64,000 nucleotides of DNA, taken from NCBI RefSeq assembly GCF_010093535.1, contig NW_022985183.1, forward strand, positions 248,001 through 312,000. Direction: 5' to 3'. This document shows, in pieces, positions 34,444-48,555 of the stretch; position 1 is the first letter of the stretch; every line of letters begins with the position of its first letter. The translations under genes were made by a program, and so were the position numbers. Origin of the DNA: Lindgomyces ingoldianus. Its lineage: Eukaryota > Ascomycota > Dothideomycetes > Pleosporales > Lindgomycetaceae. A model generated the notes under the pieces. It worked only from the letters and a program-made list of their open reading frames with translations. It was not told the origin of the DNA and made no database searches.

Positions 34444-37346
34444 TCAGTAAAGCTGTCCCCGAACCCCACCCCTCCACCTACTCTCTCTCCACACACAACA
34501 AATGCTCAATTCCTCGCACCATTTCTGCACCATCCAGTCCTCAACTTCCTTCTCCACCACTGGCACAATCTCCAACCCAAACTCCTCACCATCATCATCC
34601 ACCATTTCCCCCATATCGCAACCACCGAAACTATTAAGTCCACCTCGTGTCTCAATCCTCTCGCCCCTCGCCTTAAGCACGGCCTTCCACTCCCTGAGCT
34701 GTTTCTGCGACGCCTTGTGATACACTCGAATCGGTGTTTGGGTATTGAGGAACGCCGTGAAGTCTTCAAGAATAATGGGGTCGTAGAGAAGAATTTTTTC
34801 GTGCCAGGTGGGATGGTTGGGGTTTGTGCTTGGAGGCAGACCCTGAACGGTTTGAGTAATGTTTTGGAATAGGTTGGTTCTTACATGATCCCACTTTAAT
34901 AGCAAGCGTGGGGCTTTGAAGACAGGGACGGGTGATATAGTCGTGTTAAGCTTAGATTGAGAGGGTTGGAGTTCGAGGGGAGGCGAGTTGACTAGTTTGC
35001 GGACTCGGGGTGGGGTGGGAGAGAGCGCTTCGTCGTCTTCTGAGTCCTTGATTTCTTCGATGTTGGCAAATCTTTTCGTAACTCTTGGGGGTGTGTCTGG
35101 TGGGTGTGTTGCTGACTTCCATTTTTTTGATGGAGATTTCTTAGGTGGGGTTGGTCGCTGCTGTGGTGGTGCGGATTGTGACTTAGGAGGACGGCCTCGC
35201 CGTTTCTTTGGTGAGCCAGTTGAGGTGGCGGGAGTAGGTAACGGCCCAGGGGAGCGTAGAGGAGGAATAGATTGTGTAGAAGGTAGGAAGTCGTCGATGT
35301 CGAGGAAACTGGAGTTGGTCTGCTGATTAGATGGTGGTGCCTCCATTGTGTACTTATCGATATCGTGGAACAATAGGTCATGCGTATCTTCCTCGAGGGA
35401 ATCCTTTATCTTCTCGCGAGGGTTCGAGTCAGACGGAGGAGTTGGTAAGTCAGACGAGATGGCGGTTGCTGCTGGAGGAGGCTTGAAGTTGTCAATGTCG
35501 GCAAAGGAAGTGTCTGGATCATCGACTGTGTTATCCATCGGTAAAGGGAGGGCTTGTCTGTGATCTGGTTCGAGAATGTAGACGTCGTTCTGCCTCTCGA
35601 GAAGCTGGCCCTCTTCATCTCGCGCGCTGGCAGCCCATAAACCCTGTCTCCCTTGAATCTTGCCTAATCTTGGTCCAAGCGACAAAGTACTGGACTTGTT
35701 GCCCAGAGCGACACCCGGCAAAATATCGACATGTTGCTCTGACTCTCGAATGGCTTGTTGAATCTCTCGAATGAAGCTGGGCGACTCTTGTCTTGCCAAT
35801 TGACTCGATGTGCCGAAGAGAATGTCTTGTTTGTTCACCCGCAAGACAGCAGAGGTGGGGCTGAGGAGCTTGTCGGCTACTATTTTAGGTTTGGCGGCGG
35901 TCTTGGCGGACACTTTTTTCGACCTCGACTCTCCCTTCTCGGATGCAGACTTCGAAGAGGATCGTTTGCGGGCCGGGTTTGCTGAGGAATGGCGTGCGAG
36001 AGTATCGTTAAGAGGGATTTTCTTCGTTGTTGCGCGAGGCTCGAAGAATTCGCTGGTGACGGCGGGACCTGCAGTTGGCTCTTTTTGGGCGTATTGACCA
36101 ATGACGAGGTCTGTGATTGTCCTCGGTTTCTTTTTGGGTGCCTTGCCCTTCTCTGGAGACGTTAGGCGTGAGCTGGATTGGTTTGCGGGCACATCGACAA
36201 GCTTTGAACGTAATTAGTCACGGGCCTGGGGTAAGAGTAACCCTGTCTGCTTACCTCAACTCTCCTCTTTTTGGTAGCTTTTAGAACTTCGGATGGCAGT
36301 GGTTTCGATTTCGTTGCAGGCTGTAGCTCTGTGTGCGCGTAGGTAAAGCTTGACAGCAGGTCGGTGAAATGATCCGTTCTGGTATTCATGATCAGGGGGT
36401 TGTTTTCTTTCATAGCTATGTCTGTGAAATCCTGTGGAGCGCCCGTATCCTCCGCAGGCGTCCAATCTCGCCTCCGTCGAATTGCCTCCTCGAGATCAAG
36501 CCCTGGATTCTCAACATTGGGAGGTCTCTGCTTCTGTGTTGCTGCTTTACTAGATCGAGGGGTGGAGGGAACATCCCAAATCGAACTGTCTTCAGGATGA
36601 GCAATCGGTGAACGAGATTCTGTGCCAGTATCGCAGTGCGGCAGCTTCTCGCTCGACGCCCCGACTTTACGAGTCTTCTTAGCTCGCGGTTTCTTCGGTT
36701 TTGCCAGCGTCTCGTCGTCTCCCAATTTCTCCGACTTCGCTCGCGGCTTTCTCGATTTGGTGGTCTTGGCTTTCGGCGCAAGAGGCTGGAGATGGCTCGG
36801 TAGGGACTCGAGGTGGCTTGTAGGGGGGGGATCCGCGAAATATGCTGACGTTGTGAGTGCATCCCGGGTTCTTGCGTTGTGCGTGCTCCCGTCCTTGCCC
36901 GCCTGGGTTTTCCGCGCCCTCGGTTTCTTGGGCTTGGGTTTAGCACCATCTCCCGCCGCCGTAGTCGTTGTAGATTGCTTCGCCTGCTTTTGGGGAGAGG
37001 AATCTACCTTCTCTAAAACCTGTAGCGAGTTCCGCCTTGAATATGCACGTCGAGCTTCGGTGAATTCGTCGTCTGGCTGGAGGTTGAAGTGGTGCGACTT
37101 GACAAGACTGGCAGCTGTGGCAAACCCCTTTGCAGCCCCGCCAGGGACTGTAGTAGTGCCAGGGCCCGATTTTAACGCGCCAACTGACACTTTCTTTGGA
37201 CTCCCCAGCGGAGAGAGTGCTGTGGGCGAGTATGCTGCCATCTTGGCGCGTCGCTGGTGTTTTGGAGGGGTCATATTGGTCGCCGCTAAGCCGCCGCTTA
37301 CAAGGGGCGGCGACGAGAGGAGAACAAGGTCGAAGGTCGCCGCCAT
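34444..37346 (-). CDS. SLX4: Structure-specific endonuclease subunit SLX4
   Basis: Nuclear scaffold of the SLX1-SLX4 junction nuclease acting in recombination and replication-fork repair. Two exons: 37346-36255 and 36201-34444; the 53 bp intron (GTAAGC donor) joins ...KKRRVE to LVDVPANQ in phase 0; 949 residues. The start MAATFDLVLLSSPP matches the N-terminus of fungal SLX4 proteins and is preferred to open sequence upstream. The N-terminal half is basic and disordered, with AT-hook-like repeats (KPKKPRARKT, SRKPRAKSEK, KPKKPRAKKT). The second exon carries KPRTITDLVIGQYA and QDILFGTSSQLARQESPS, characteristic of the family. A true AT-hook, RRGRPPK, follows, then the C-terminal SLX1-binding domain including KILLYDPIILEDFTAFLNT. 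All expected parts are present, so the gene looks functional despite lying between repeat blocks. Confidence 0.93.
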
Positions 37347-40300
37347 TGCTGTCGCTGCACCATGTGGAAACTCGTCTGGATGCCAAAGTGAGGGGAAAGA
37401 TCGGGGTGTGACGCGTTGGTTGGCCGTTGCGGAGCAGAAGGTGGTGATATGGTTGCTCCGCATTTGCTGGCTGGAAGGAAGCGCAGGCCCTGGTCGAGCC
37501 GCCCTCAACACTAACAACTCCATCCAACATTCAACCCCTCTCACTCGCCCACCAGCAGCGTCCCCAAACCCTCATGTCGTGGGCTTCGACTGGCCCTTCT
37601 TTGTCGTACAGCTCTCTCTTCCCCCCTCCCGTCCCCGTATTCATTCCTTTAAAATAGAGGGGGTGGGGGTTTTATGTTTTATTGTATTTTTCACTGACCT
37701 GATGTTCTCGCTTGCCTTCTCAGGGGTCCCGGACCTCGAGGTCACGGGTTTCCTGCAGTCTCCCGCCCACACCCTCAACACGCCCACGCCATCGTAATAC
37801 TATCGGAGTAAGCTCATACTCCCCCTCGACAGCTTCAGAAGCACCAGGGGATGGTCCTCGAGACCATTTCTGATACGGTTCGGCGACCTCACCTTCGTCG
37901 AATGTGCGTTGCCCTTCTGGTCACACTTACTCACCCACCCGCTCTCGCCCCTCTACACCCGCGATTTGGCTCGGAAATAGCATCCCACGTCTCTCGCTTG
38001 CTTCACGATGCATAGCAAGTATTGCGGCGTCCTCTCCTTGATAGATTTCAAGGGCATTATCATCGCCGATATCGTGGGTCTTCCCTGTTCTCCTGCACAG
38101 CTTAGCCGCCATTTCCCTTCCTCCCCAGCCTCAAAGCCTTCAACAACTCGCAGCACGACAAGATTTCGCCTTGCTTGACTGCTCCACGCATGAAAAGACC
38201 TTCTACAGCCGCTTTTGTGCGACTGCCGGCTCCTCGAATGTGACCTGTAGCTTCGAACCAACTTGCTTTCTCACCTAGTCCCTCGGCCACTGTGAACTCT
38301 ACAACCGCATTCCGCTACCCCAGCAGGATCTGGTGGCAGTCGCATCGGCATGCGAGAACGAGCAGGACGCTTCTGCTCTTCCTTGTTCTCTCAATATCGA
38401 CAACCCCTTAGCGCCGAGTCATCGCCATCCTTGACTTCAAAGACCTGCGAGCCTGTCGGTTTAAGAACGGAACCTAGACGGCTAGGTAGATCTAATGGCT
38501 TGTCTTCGCCATAACAAATACCGACAGCAACTTTTGATAGGTCTCCCTCAACGGCGCCTGGGATGCGCGCACGTGCCCACGGCGTCCAATCCTTGGCCTT
38601 GAGGTCTTCTCTACGATCATGACTGCCATGTCCAAAGCTTCAACGGCAGCCACATTATCGATATTGATGGCTGGTCCTGGGCTCGACGCTGATGAACAAG
38701 AAATCAACGTCGACAACATCTTCTGCCATTCGCACGGGCTCATTAACCTAAGCTGCTGCTCGACTCCGACATTCCTGCCGTTATCGGCTTCGATCATGAC
38801 AACTCTTCGGTTTCAACACCTGTCCTCTCCGAACACCATATATCTAGGTCACGAGATTTGTCTTCACATCCCACTGTCATCCACCTCTTAGAGCGTGCTC
38901 ACTTCCTTTCTGTCGCTTCTTATCTTGTCTTCCTACCACGCCATCATTATCTTCCTCAAGTGCAGGCGCTGCATACATCGTTGTTCTGGGTTGGACAAGT
39001 AAAAATGCAACACGACCACTTCGTTGGAGCGCATTTCGGTAAACCAGCATATTCCTCTCGACACCTTCATCGTTGGCCATCGTGCCTGGTCCTGATCCCG
39101 ACTCGCAACAAACATTCGCTGGATAAATCGTCAAGGGTCTTAGCGAAGGGTGCATCGAACGCTCGTTATGGGCTTGCTCTCATCGACGAAACCATACCAT
39201 CGTAGCAATTGAAATCGATAGCAAACGGGCATCCTCGCCATCAGTTTCAGCCTGTACGCCCACTTGATCGAGAATGGTACACTCGATAGTGACAAGGACG
39301 CGATGTCTGGTAGGTTCCAACAAATTGCTACCATATTTCGTAACATCATAGTTTTTTTTGGACAGCCAGTTCCGGTAGTCGCCAAAGCGTGGCTGAGTAG
39401 TGGACGCCAATGGTGTCGATGACCCTGATCTCGGAGCCGGTAGACTTGGGCCTACCAACGAATAAATCAAGTGGGGTGGAAGTCACGAGTGCTTGAAGTG
39501 GCATTCATACGACTGTTGCTGCAGCTGGCTACTAAGAAAATGTCAGGTGGCCTTTCTGCTGCTGTTGTAGCTGGAAAGCGAGGTTTCTATTGGTGGCCGG
39601 GCAGTAGTGTGTTTTGGTGAAGCATGGAAGCTCTTGCTCAAAGAAAAGAAGACGTCGAGGCTGACTGTGACATTTCCTTTGGTAGACATCCACTACTCTC
39701 TTTACCCTCCTTAGGGCCGCCATATGGCAAACGGAATTAACGGTACGCGGGTCGTGGTGGTCTTCCCACCATGCCATTTGGCATTAGCAAAGACACAACT
39801 ACCTTCCGCAGCGCCAGAGAATCGATTGGCCATTCAGTTGTGCTGTTGGTCGGCAAATTGGAGGGAAATGGCCATTCGGTGGTATTTCGAGGTCCAAGCA
39901 AGCTCGCCGATCATGAGATTCAGAATATTCTCCGAGCATTTATTGATAAACGGACTGAGATGTGCCATTCATCACAGCATTACCAGGGTGTTAGCACAGC
40001 AAAGATATTCAGTTCTGCAGCCGAGTCGAGAAGACTTCTTCCCCCCTGCCTCGTTCGCGTTTGGGACGAGAATGGCCTCGCCGAATTCCCCCCGATATCT
40101 TCCGATCAGTTTTCACTACCAAAGCTTCAACGGAACGAGGATCTCTTTCTTCGTTGGAGTTTGAGGCCTTGTCCGAGTCCTAGGATATACCAAATCAACT
40201 CAATACTTTCGCCAGTCAGACCGCAGCAGAAACTAAAACGGCAGACCCCCCCCTCTCGCCAATGTTAGTGTCTTCGATCTTGAGTGTGCAAATCTAATCA

Positions 40301-43300
40301 CGCCATCATCCATTGGCTTAACGTTCGGATAGTTGACACCCTTTTCTTCTCTTTGGTCTTTGGATTGATCGCGATTTCCTTCTACCTGACCTCCATGACC
40401 TTTTCCTTGTGTAGTCTGGATAGAAGGACAGTCTACGGCCTAAACTTGTTAACATTTCGTCCTGACCGAAGACTTTCCGGATTCGTAGAAATGTTCCCGA
40501 ACGTTAGGACTTGTTCTTCTCCAATTTAAGGTGGAATCACACCCTTGGGACCTTCAGCTCAGCCTCAGGAACCTCCAATTGAGCTGGAGTTCGTAGATAC
40601 TAGGCTCCGACGTCTTGGTCCATCTTATGTCTAATTTGATTACCGTTACGAAGAGAAGTACTTCCAACCTCAGGAAATGTGTACAGCTTGAATACCTTGT
40701 CCGCCTATACCCTCGCTCACTTCGACGGATAAAGCAGTGAGGTGCTGAGCGGTTGCAGCGGTAACAACTTCAATCCGCAACGGTCGTGCGGACTTCTCAA
40801 GGCACCCAATCCAACGACTCTAACCTATTTCTCGTGGCCTAGGACAATCTCGGGCGTGTTTGACTGCAAGATTATATAACGGTAACAAGCTCCTGCAAGT
40901 TTCACTCTCAATCATCGACTTCGCACACAGGCGAATCCGTCGTCTGCACAACAGGAACATTGTTCGCAGATTAGCCCATGTATGGCCCGGCATAATGGCG
41001 TGGATACAATGTCCGGATTCTCGCCCGTACGGAAAATACCCCAGAATATGATGTTACCCGACGTATCTGCCACCTCTTATCCATGGACACTGCTAAGGAT
41101 ATCCTGCAACTACGAGCAATTGGATTTGACAAAAGGGGGAAGCACCACAGTTTCCTCGGGGTCATTGGTTTCGGTCCTCCATTCTCTGGTGACTTGTCGA
41201 CATATTTGGCAAATCTCTCATGGTTAATCGCACGCTACTTTTCTCTCCAGCGAATCGTGGTAGTGAAGGAGGGGAGGCGAAGGAGGGAAGCCCGGGTGCG
41301 TTTGCTTACACCCCTTCATTCGCCCAACAGTCACCGCCACGGTTGCTGGAGTATCAGTCGTCGAGAAACGCATTGCGATCAAGTCCATCTAAGCCTTAGT
41401 CATCTCAATCGTAGCGACAACTACCACTCTGCTCAGATATCCGACTTACGAATTGAGTTTCCCGGGCGTTGCCTTGCAGGGCTATTGGGTGTCGTCGAAC
41501 GAGAACCAAGTAATTTGGTGAACCACACCTTGGCCACCTGGAACACGACGAAGGGTTACAGGCGTGGAGCCTCTGCGAAATGTCCTTAACCCCCCTGAGC
41601 TGTCTTCTGGGCTCTTTTGTTCTTTTATTCTAAACCAGAGATTATCTGGTGGTCATGGTATGTCCACCTGCCCTGTTCCTTGTGGAATGTCAAGTATTTC
41701 CTGGCGAGGACCCACAAAGCATGGGGATGGCGTTGCCAGCACCGGTGGGTAGCTATCGCCTTCGATCTATTTGGGTCGCATAATGAGAGTCTAGGCGTGA
41801 TATTTGGCGCCCTGGTAGTCTTCGAAGGGCTGCTCGAATAACTCCATTACCTCGAGGATGACGAAGATTGACTGCCGCGGGCGGCGACTATTAAGTTAAA
41901 AAGACTTGGGTTTTGAATCCTCCACCAGCTTTCCAAGTGATACACCCTGGGACGTGGGCCAGGAGAGCGAACAAGGCTTTAATGTCAAAGTCAGGTAGAG
42001 GTGCCGAAATTCAGACACCATGAGCTTCCTAAGCGGTCACTTTGATCGGAGAGGCGCCCGAATCCTTCATTGGGTGGGTACTTCAAAGGGTCGCACCGAG
42101 CGGGTGACACTTGAGTATAAAATGCTTCTCGAGGTTCATTGGGCCGATCAGTCGTTGTTGAGCATGTCCTATTCCCCCAGCTTTGTTATTAAATGTCCAA
42201 TTGCGAAATCCGTTAGCCAGCTGAGGTCCTGTAACTAGCTGTGCGTTTGAAGCGAATACACCGGTGCAGCCCATTTGCGAGGATGCAATCCATTACCATC
42301 TGCCAGAATCGGGGCGGTGGTAATCACACCCTGCTGCGCATAGGGTATAGCTACAAGCGATAGCAAGACGCCACGATATCCTCATTATCCGTCAACTGTT
42401 GCTGACCATATCGATATGTGTCGGGATCCGGAACCCCGAATAGAACCACTTGAAGAAGTCTGAGTGTCTTCATGCTGTTGTCGCATGGAGAAATACAATG
42501 ATAACCATCCAGTTTAGTGTGGTCTTTTTCTGCACTTTGTTGGTCATTTCAACTAGACTTCCAGTTGAATTGAATCAAGCTCGGGCAGCCAGCCTTGAAC
42601 GACGCTCCAAGACGTCTCGAACTAAGTAGATTGCGTGGGCAAGGGTTCCACTTGTGTTGAATAAAATTCAAAGAGCCGACAAGCACTGGGGCAACGATAT
42701 AACAGGTCATTGCCAAGCGCATGGCAGATTTATCGAGCAAACGCATCATGTGGATGGTGGTTTCAATTCCGTTGCGGCAAATCTCATCATTCGTAATCCT
42801 GAGTTCTTCATGGCTCGATATCGATCCAGAAAACGATCAGACGCCACTCGGCAAATACTTCGGCGAATGCTTCGGAGAATCTACCAGTATGTGCTACCCA
42901 GCTACATGTCTGCAAGCAACCGTGGGAGATTCGCTGCAGGTCGCTGCAACTGGCGACTGGCCATCTAGTCTCGGAGTCTGAGCCCGAGAGCGAGCCCAGA
43001 GTTCCGCCGGTTCAATTGATATGCCACCTCGAACATCCTTGATCTTGTCGAACTTAATACAGATGTCCCCCTCGGGCTAAACATGCTGGGAGAGGGATAT
43101 GGCGGCGGCAGTTCTGTCCTAAGACCTTATGTATTGACGGTAGAGACCACAGCGCGGGCGGCCCTGTTACTTCTCATCTCCAGACGCTCGCCCAAGTTAT
43201 GGCGGAGATATGGGACTGAATTTGAGACCGTTGATGCTTTTTCATTGCCCAAGGAGTATCGAGCGCGCCGGCAGCTGAACTAGCTTTTGACGATTGGCTA

Positions 43301-45259
43301 TTGCTTGCGGGGAACAAGGAAAGAGTGAGGGTGACTAGCAATTGGGGGTGAGCATATTTCCTTCGACAATCCAATTTTCCTCACTTGGCCACATCTCTTT
43401 CGCCGCTCCGGTTAATACGATCCAAATTCTATTCTTTTTGATCACGATCTGCGTCTTGAGCGGGATTGAGGTCCGCAGCTCCCCTCTACCGCTTTAGTTC
43501 CGAAATCTGGTCGCAGAAACCTTTCCTGTCTCTTACTTGGCTCGCAGGTATGCCTGCGGCACGATGAGCTGGACGCTGGATTTTCTGGTCTAATTTTGTG
43601 AGAGACTGAGAACGTCCTTACACAGATTCTGCCATGGGCGTCGATATAGTGTGTGACCGACACTGCCAACAGACGAATCTTTGTTGGCAAATAGTCATCT
43701 ATCACTCACCCTTCAGGTTTGCCTCTTGTTGTAGGAAGTCCGTAATTCTGTGGTCGCCGGCCATCGATGTCACTAGTTTGTCCCAAGTGTTGCGGATACT
43801 TGCATGACAAGTCAGCCAAGACGTTCTTCAACATAACCGTTTGCTGCTTACGGGAGTATGCCGGCACCCTCTTTCCGAATACATTCGCGTCTTGGTATTG
43901 CAAAAGCAGGGTATGACAACAAGGACGGCAGTCGCAGCTGCCTCCTGCCAAGATTTCTCCTTGGCAACTCTGATACGCGGCTATTTTGCTGTCAGAAATA
44001 TGTCTTCCAGCGTGGGTGTGAGTCTGAAAGGGCGTACCCGCCTTGTGGTCGTAGTCTGGAACAGTTATCGCACGCCTGTCGGCGAATTTCTTGAAGTCGT
44101 CATGAAGGATATGCAGCGAAAATCTCATGCAGCTGACGCAAGTTTAACTAATCGTCAGCAAAAGTATCATCAGTTTTTGTGATGCTTTACTTGCCGGGGC
44201 TGGTTTGGAGAAGTCGCAAGTGCAATGTCTTCGCGGCAAAATGAAGTTCAGATGAGTAGCTGCTGGCCCTCTTGATAAACAACTTCTTCCGCCACGCCAA
44301 ACGGTCGTTTCAGGACCTCCGGCTACTTGCTGTAACTTCCCGTACGTCTAGAAGGGGTTGGGGATTAGTTGAAACCTTGTGGAGAGGGTTTTGTCAGCAT
44401 ATAAGCCATCCTGAAAGGCCTCAAGAACAAAAAGCTACCGGGCTACCCTCAGCGACAGCAAGCTCATCAGTCAGTCATAGGATATCTCTGCTATCACTTG
44501 CAGCAGCTCCTGTTGTTCCGAACCCCTGTAGACCTCGTGTGCGACCCAGACGGAGATGCTGCGACGAGAGACCCTCACCCTGCGAAAGCAAACGATCGCC
44601 ATCGGCGTCAGTGAGGGCATAGTGACATACCTGTAGTGTCTCCGGTGGCTGGTATAACCCTCTACAACAGCCCACATAGTTATCCTTGATCACTCTGACG
44701 ATTCTGGTGCTGGCTAGGTGCTGGTGCTGAGTCGAGAAGAATTGGTTGAAGAGAAGGAACAAACCCAACACCACAAGAAGCATCACCAATCCTCGCACGG
44801 GCCACCTTTACTTTGCACCGCTCGAGCGCAACTCCAGAATCTGCGGTCAGAAGCCCCGTGCGTAAAGCACTATGCCCCTTGTCCCAGCATGCGTTGTAGG
44901 CGGACCCATCTTCGGCCGAGGAAAATTTGCATCTGCGAAGAAGATCGTACTTCAGTTACAGGCCAGGAACTTTCCCTGCATGAATAGAAACATGTCGAAA
45001 TCCTCAGGACCAGCATTTCTATACATTCATCTCCACGGTCTATGACATACATCCAATCGTCTGGATCTACTGTCCTACACCGTGCCATTATTTGATTAGT
45101 GTCAACTGTCAATCCATCCTTGCGAACACTAAAGTGACCCTCTCAACAAGCATCCCTTCTTCGTAGCTCCGCTTCGGCTACAGACACAACAAGGCACCAC
45201 CGTGACCTGATCAAGCGTTCTACGCTCTATTTATTCTTACACTATGCTCTGGCCTCGTT
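37347..45259. other. Long region without recognisable gene (upstream of SLX4)
   Basis: Near-balanced GC and not RIP-like, so not an obvious dead repeat, yet no frame longer than about 170 codons. None of the frames (for example 39771-40268 plus, 42721-42981 plus, 43706-44128 minus) shows a domain I recognise. The first few hundred bases should include the SLX4 promoter; 37500-37650 is C/T-rich on the plus strand. It may hold non-coding transcripts, long leaders or decayed genes. Confidence 0.4.
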
Positions 45260-48200
45260 TTGAGTTACTCTATGATCGGGAGATTCAGTAGGCCGGCATC
45301 GGCTATGTTGCTGCCAGGCATCTCAACGTTTTGTAACAAACGTAGAACGCATAACGACCTGGACCCTTCGTATCAGCCCCTTTTGAATCATGCCAGCCTC
45401 GGACCGAACCGAAAATTATCGAAGAATGCGGTGCCCACCTGCGACCAATATATGCCCCTGCACTTTATTTATATTGTGCTTCAATCGAAATCTTGAAGTT
45501 CGATGGCTATGTTTGGGGTGCCCTGGATTCCATACCCCTTAAGGACTCTCCCCACCATCTCATATTCTACGTTACTAAACATCGCCGATATATTTTCTAC
45601 CCACTTGCTTAGACTCTACCGCTTACTCTTAAGTCCTGCGTTAAAACTTCCCCTTTTCTGAACTCAATACTATCAATCTCCAAATGCCTTAGGTTCTTTA
45701 TCCAAGAACCAAATGTGGCCCTTCTTGTGTCGATTGAACTCACTTATACATTGCCCAACTCCTCGTCGACTCTCTCGGGTGTGTCTCTATTCAGGGGTGT
45801 AGCAAAATGCAAGAGACGTACTCTAGTCTTAGATTCTTCATCACAGCCCTCAACCCAAACGTTTCCCCGCCCGTCCAGTTTTCAAGTCTTGCTCTTGCAT
45901 GCCTAGAACCGTTATCTCTCCTTCGCGCATATCCACCTTAGCTCATATTTTTCTCCTTATCTCATTTTTCTATTTTCCTAACTTCGCGCAATTCTCCTTT
46001 CCTCTTGGTTTGGAACTTTTTCAAGCTCTTGTGTGCTAATTGAAATCGCATTCCTCCTGGATGTTGTCATTGTTCCTCGCCATTTAGTTGCTTTCGTAAG
46101 TTCACATATGTCTTACCCCTGGCCGTCCTTCGTTCATCGTTCGCCTTGACATTCTCATATCGTCCCGTTTCCAATCACTCTTCTACTCGTTGCAAACCCC
46201 TTTTCGTGTTTTCGGTTTCTCCTGAAATGGTCCAAAGTCACATGTAAGCCCACACTTTACCCATTCTCAGCGCTATTTATCATTCCAACCATCTCAAACA
46301 GTTCATATTTTCCCTCCAGCCAGTCTTCACGATGTTCTAATGCGCCATCCTTCTCTTTTCCAGACTTTTCTCATCACACTTGATCATTGACTTTCCCCCA
46401 TGCTGTCTCTCACCCACCTCTCGGCTTCTTAATTTTTGGTTGTGCGGCTGTTTTCGTCCCTCTCATTTCAGTTTTGACGGCTCAGCGGAATGTTTTATTT
46501 CCAAATTTCCCCCTTCGCCCGTCTCTCAATCTCCTGCCACATCCTACGTCTTATTTCAATTGCCAACACGACGCTCTAGTGAGATCTTTCAAGTCTTCCC
46601 TGCTTTTTTGTCCGTGTTGAATTAATGTACATTTCTAAAACCTCCTTTCCATTTTCAGACTTTCTTCTCATCGTTCGACTTGATATCTTTGTCTCTATTA
46701 TGCACTCAGTTCAACTATTAGCCGGAAAGCTGCCATCTATATCCACAAATCCCCTTTATCAACTACTATTTTATGAAATCTTCATATTAACGCTAACATA
46801 TTTATGACCTTTGAAGCATTTGTTGATGAGTCGTTTTTGATTCTAAGTTACGATGAGTTAAGAGTGGCTATAAATTACTTTCAGTCCAATTTCCGCTCTT
46901 TCTCACCTGCAACGCAAAGCTACGGCGTGCTATCAGTTTCTAGCTTTCGTACTCTGCCCCTTCTCTACCAGTTTTTACACCGCCAACGCCACCTATATCT
47001 GTCTTTCGCGTCGCAATCATATATTCTGTCTCTTTTTATCTCTTCCTCCCGTATCTCATGTCTGCTCTATCCTTCCATTTCTCTGAATACGGTAACTATC
47101 AGGCAAGCTTTTCTATCTTAAATACTCTCAACTTTCTCCAATTCCTTTTTTCAGCATCATAACCCCTTCAATCTTCTTCCATATCAAGCTCCATCTTATC
47201 CCATCCATGTGATCCCATTCTATTTTTGTCTCTCCACTTCCACGGCTCTGAAGAAGTTTTATGTGCCATTTTCTTTTTCTGTACAGTATTCCCATCACTG
47301 CTCACCCTGTCTTCTTTTTCCATCGCCCTCAAGCTCGAAAACTCTCTATCTCAGTCCCTGGTATTGTCAGTTTCCCTTTGCTGTCTTACAACTCTGTAGG
47401 ACTCTTTCATTCTAATACTTCTAATTAGAGTCTTCTCTGCTCTCATTAAGTTGTTGTGCTATTGCCTGCATCCCTCTTCTTCTTTTTTTGATGGTGGTCC
47501 CCCTAAATGGTACTCTGGGCTTATTATACTAGCTTCTCGTCTACGTCTCACCCCTTCCTAACTCTCCAATTTAGGACCCTTCATTATCTACCCTAGATCG
47601 GGCCCGTATAGTACTCGCCGTCGTTTCGCTCGCTCATCATCTCCTAAGTCCTTGCCAAACTTGACAGATTCTGTCCAGCAATTCGAATTTACTCCCACTG
47701 TACTAACAGTTCTCAATTAGCTCAACCTTTGTGTACTCTTTCATTCCAGTATTCTGCCGTTTTCGTATTTTTTTTTTTCATTTACTTCTTCACTAGCTAA
47801 TTCTCTTGTTACATTTCGGTAGTACCACTGCCTTGTTCATATCTTCTTCATCCTTTCTAGCATATTTCGATTATCTCTGTTATTTCGCGCCAGTCGTAGT
47901 AGTTCTGGCCTGGTTTCTTCATTTGGGATTGGTGGCAGGTGCTGATGATATCAGCACGGGAACTCCTTCCTCAGCAGGCCTCTCCACCCTCGAAGTAGCG
48001 CCATCTCCGGGCTTTTAATTTTCAGTTCAACCATTCTTACTCAACTCAATACCATTCTTCTTTATTGTCTCGCTAGTATATAGCTGAGGCACTTTCCATT
48101 TCTCTTCCAGCCAATTGGAATCATTCCATGCTCTACCCCAGCCAATAGCGCGTCTAGCCTAATTCCCTATATGTTAGTTTACTGCGTGGTGGATCTCTTT

Positions 48201-48400
48201 TTCTTGGTATCATTGACTAAATTAACTGATTTATTGACTCCTGCAGACTCCTAATATGTTAAGATTTAATACGTTGTCACTTTCCCATACCGGCATCACA
48301 TTTGCCCCCAGCATCCGACTTAACCATCTGAAGCTGGATTTTCCACATTAATACTACCATCGTGTATCACGTTTGTCCTTTCCATCAAAAAACTTTTTTG
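45260..48400 (+). other. 3 kb pyrimidine-rich tract
   Basis: The plus strand is persistently rich in C and T (TTTTCTTC, CTCTTTC, TCCTTTCC words without long interruption), with short hydrophobic Ser/Phe/Leu frames that reflect the composition and not proteins. Strand asymmetry of this length resembles an extremely long fungal 5' leader or promoter for a plus-strand gene, but no coding region follows before 52.9 kb. Confidence 0.6.
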
Positions 48401-48555
48401 GGCTCTGTTCGCCTGCTTCGTCGTCTCTGGGGCTCATCCACACAAATTTCCTAAAAAATGCAAAAAGGAATGCAGTCAGAATCGAACTGAGGTCACGTGT
48501 TAGTAACTGGTGTCCATGCAAATCTGCGGTGACGAGACGGTGCGAAGTGGTGAGT

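Noticed and set aside
34375..34872. 165-codon plus-strand frame
   Set aside because: Antisense to the conserved SLX4 C-terminal domain; Pro/His/Thr-rich shadow.
36622..37797. 391-codon plus-strand frame antisense to SLX4
   Set aside because: Lies opposite the basic, low-complexity SLX4 N-terminus, which produces long antisense frames; composition is Arg/Ala/Gly/Val-rich without a domain.
39771..40268. 165-codon plus-strand frame
   Set aside because: No recognisable domain and no splice context; cannot be distinguished from chance, so left out as a gene.
46380..47415. Several Phe/Ser/Leu-rich plus-strand frames resembling membrane proteins
   Set aside because: Explained by the pyrimidine-rich composition (TTC, TCT, CTT codons); they occur in several frames over the same bases.
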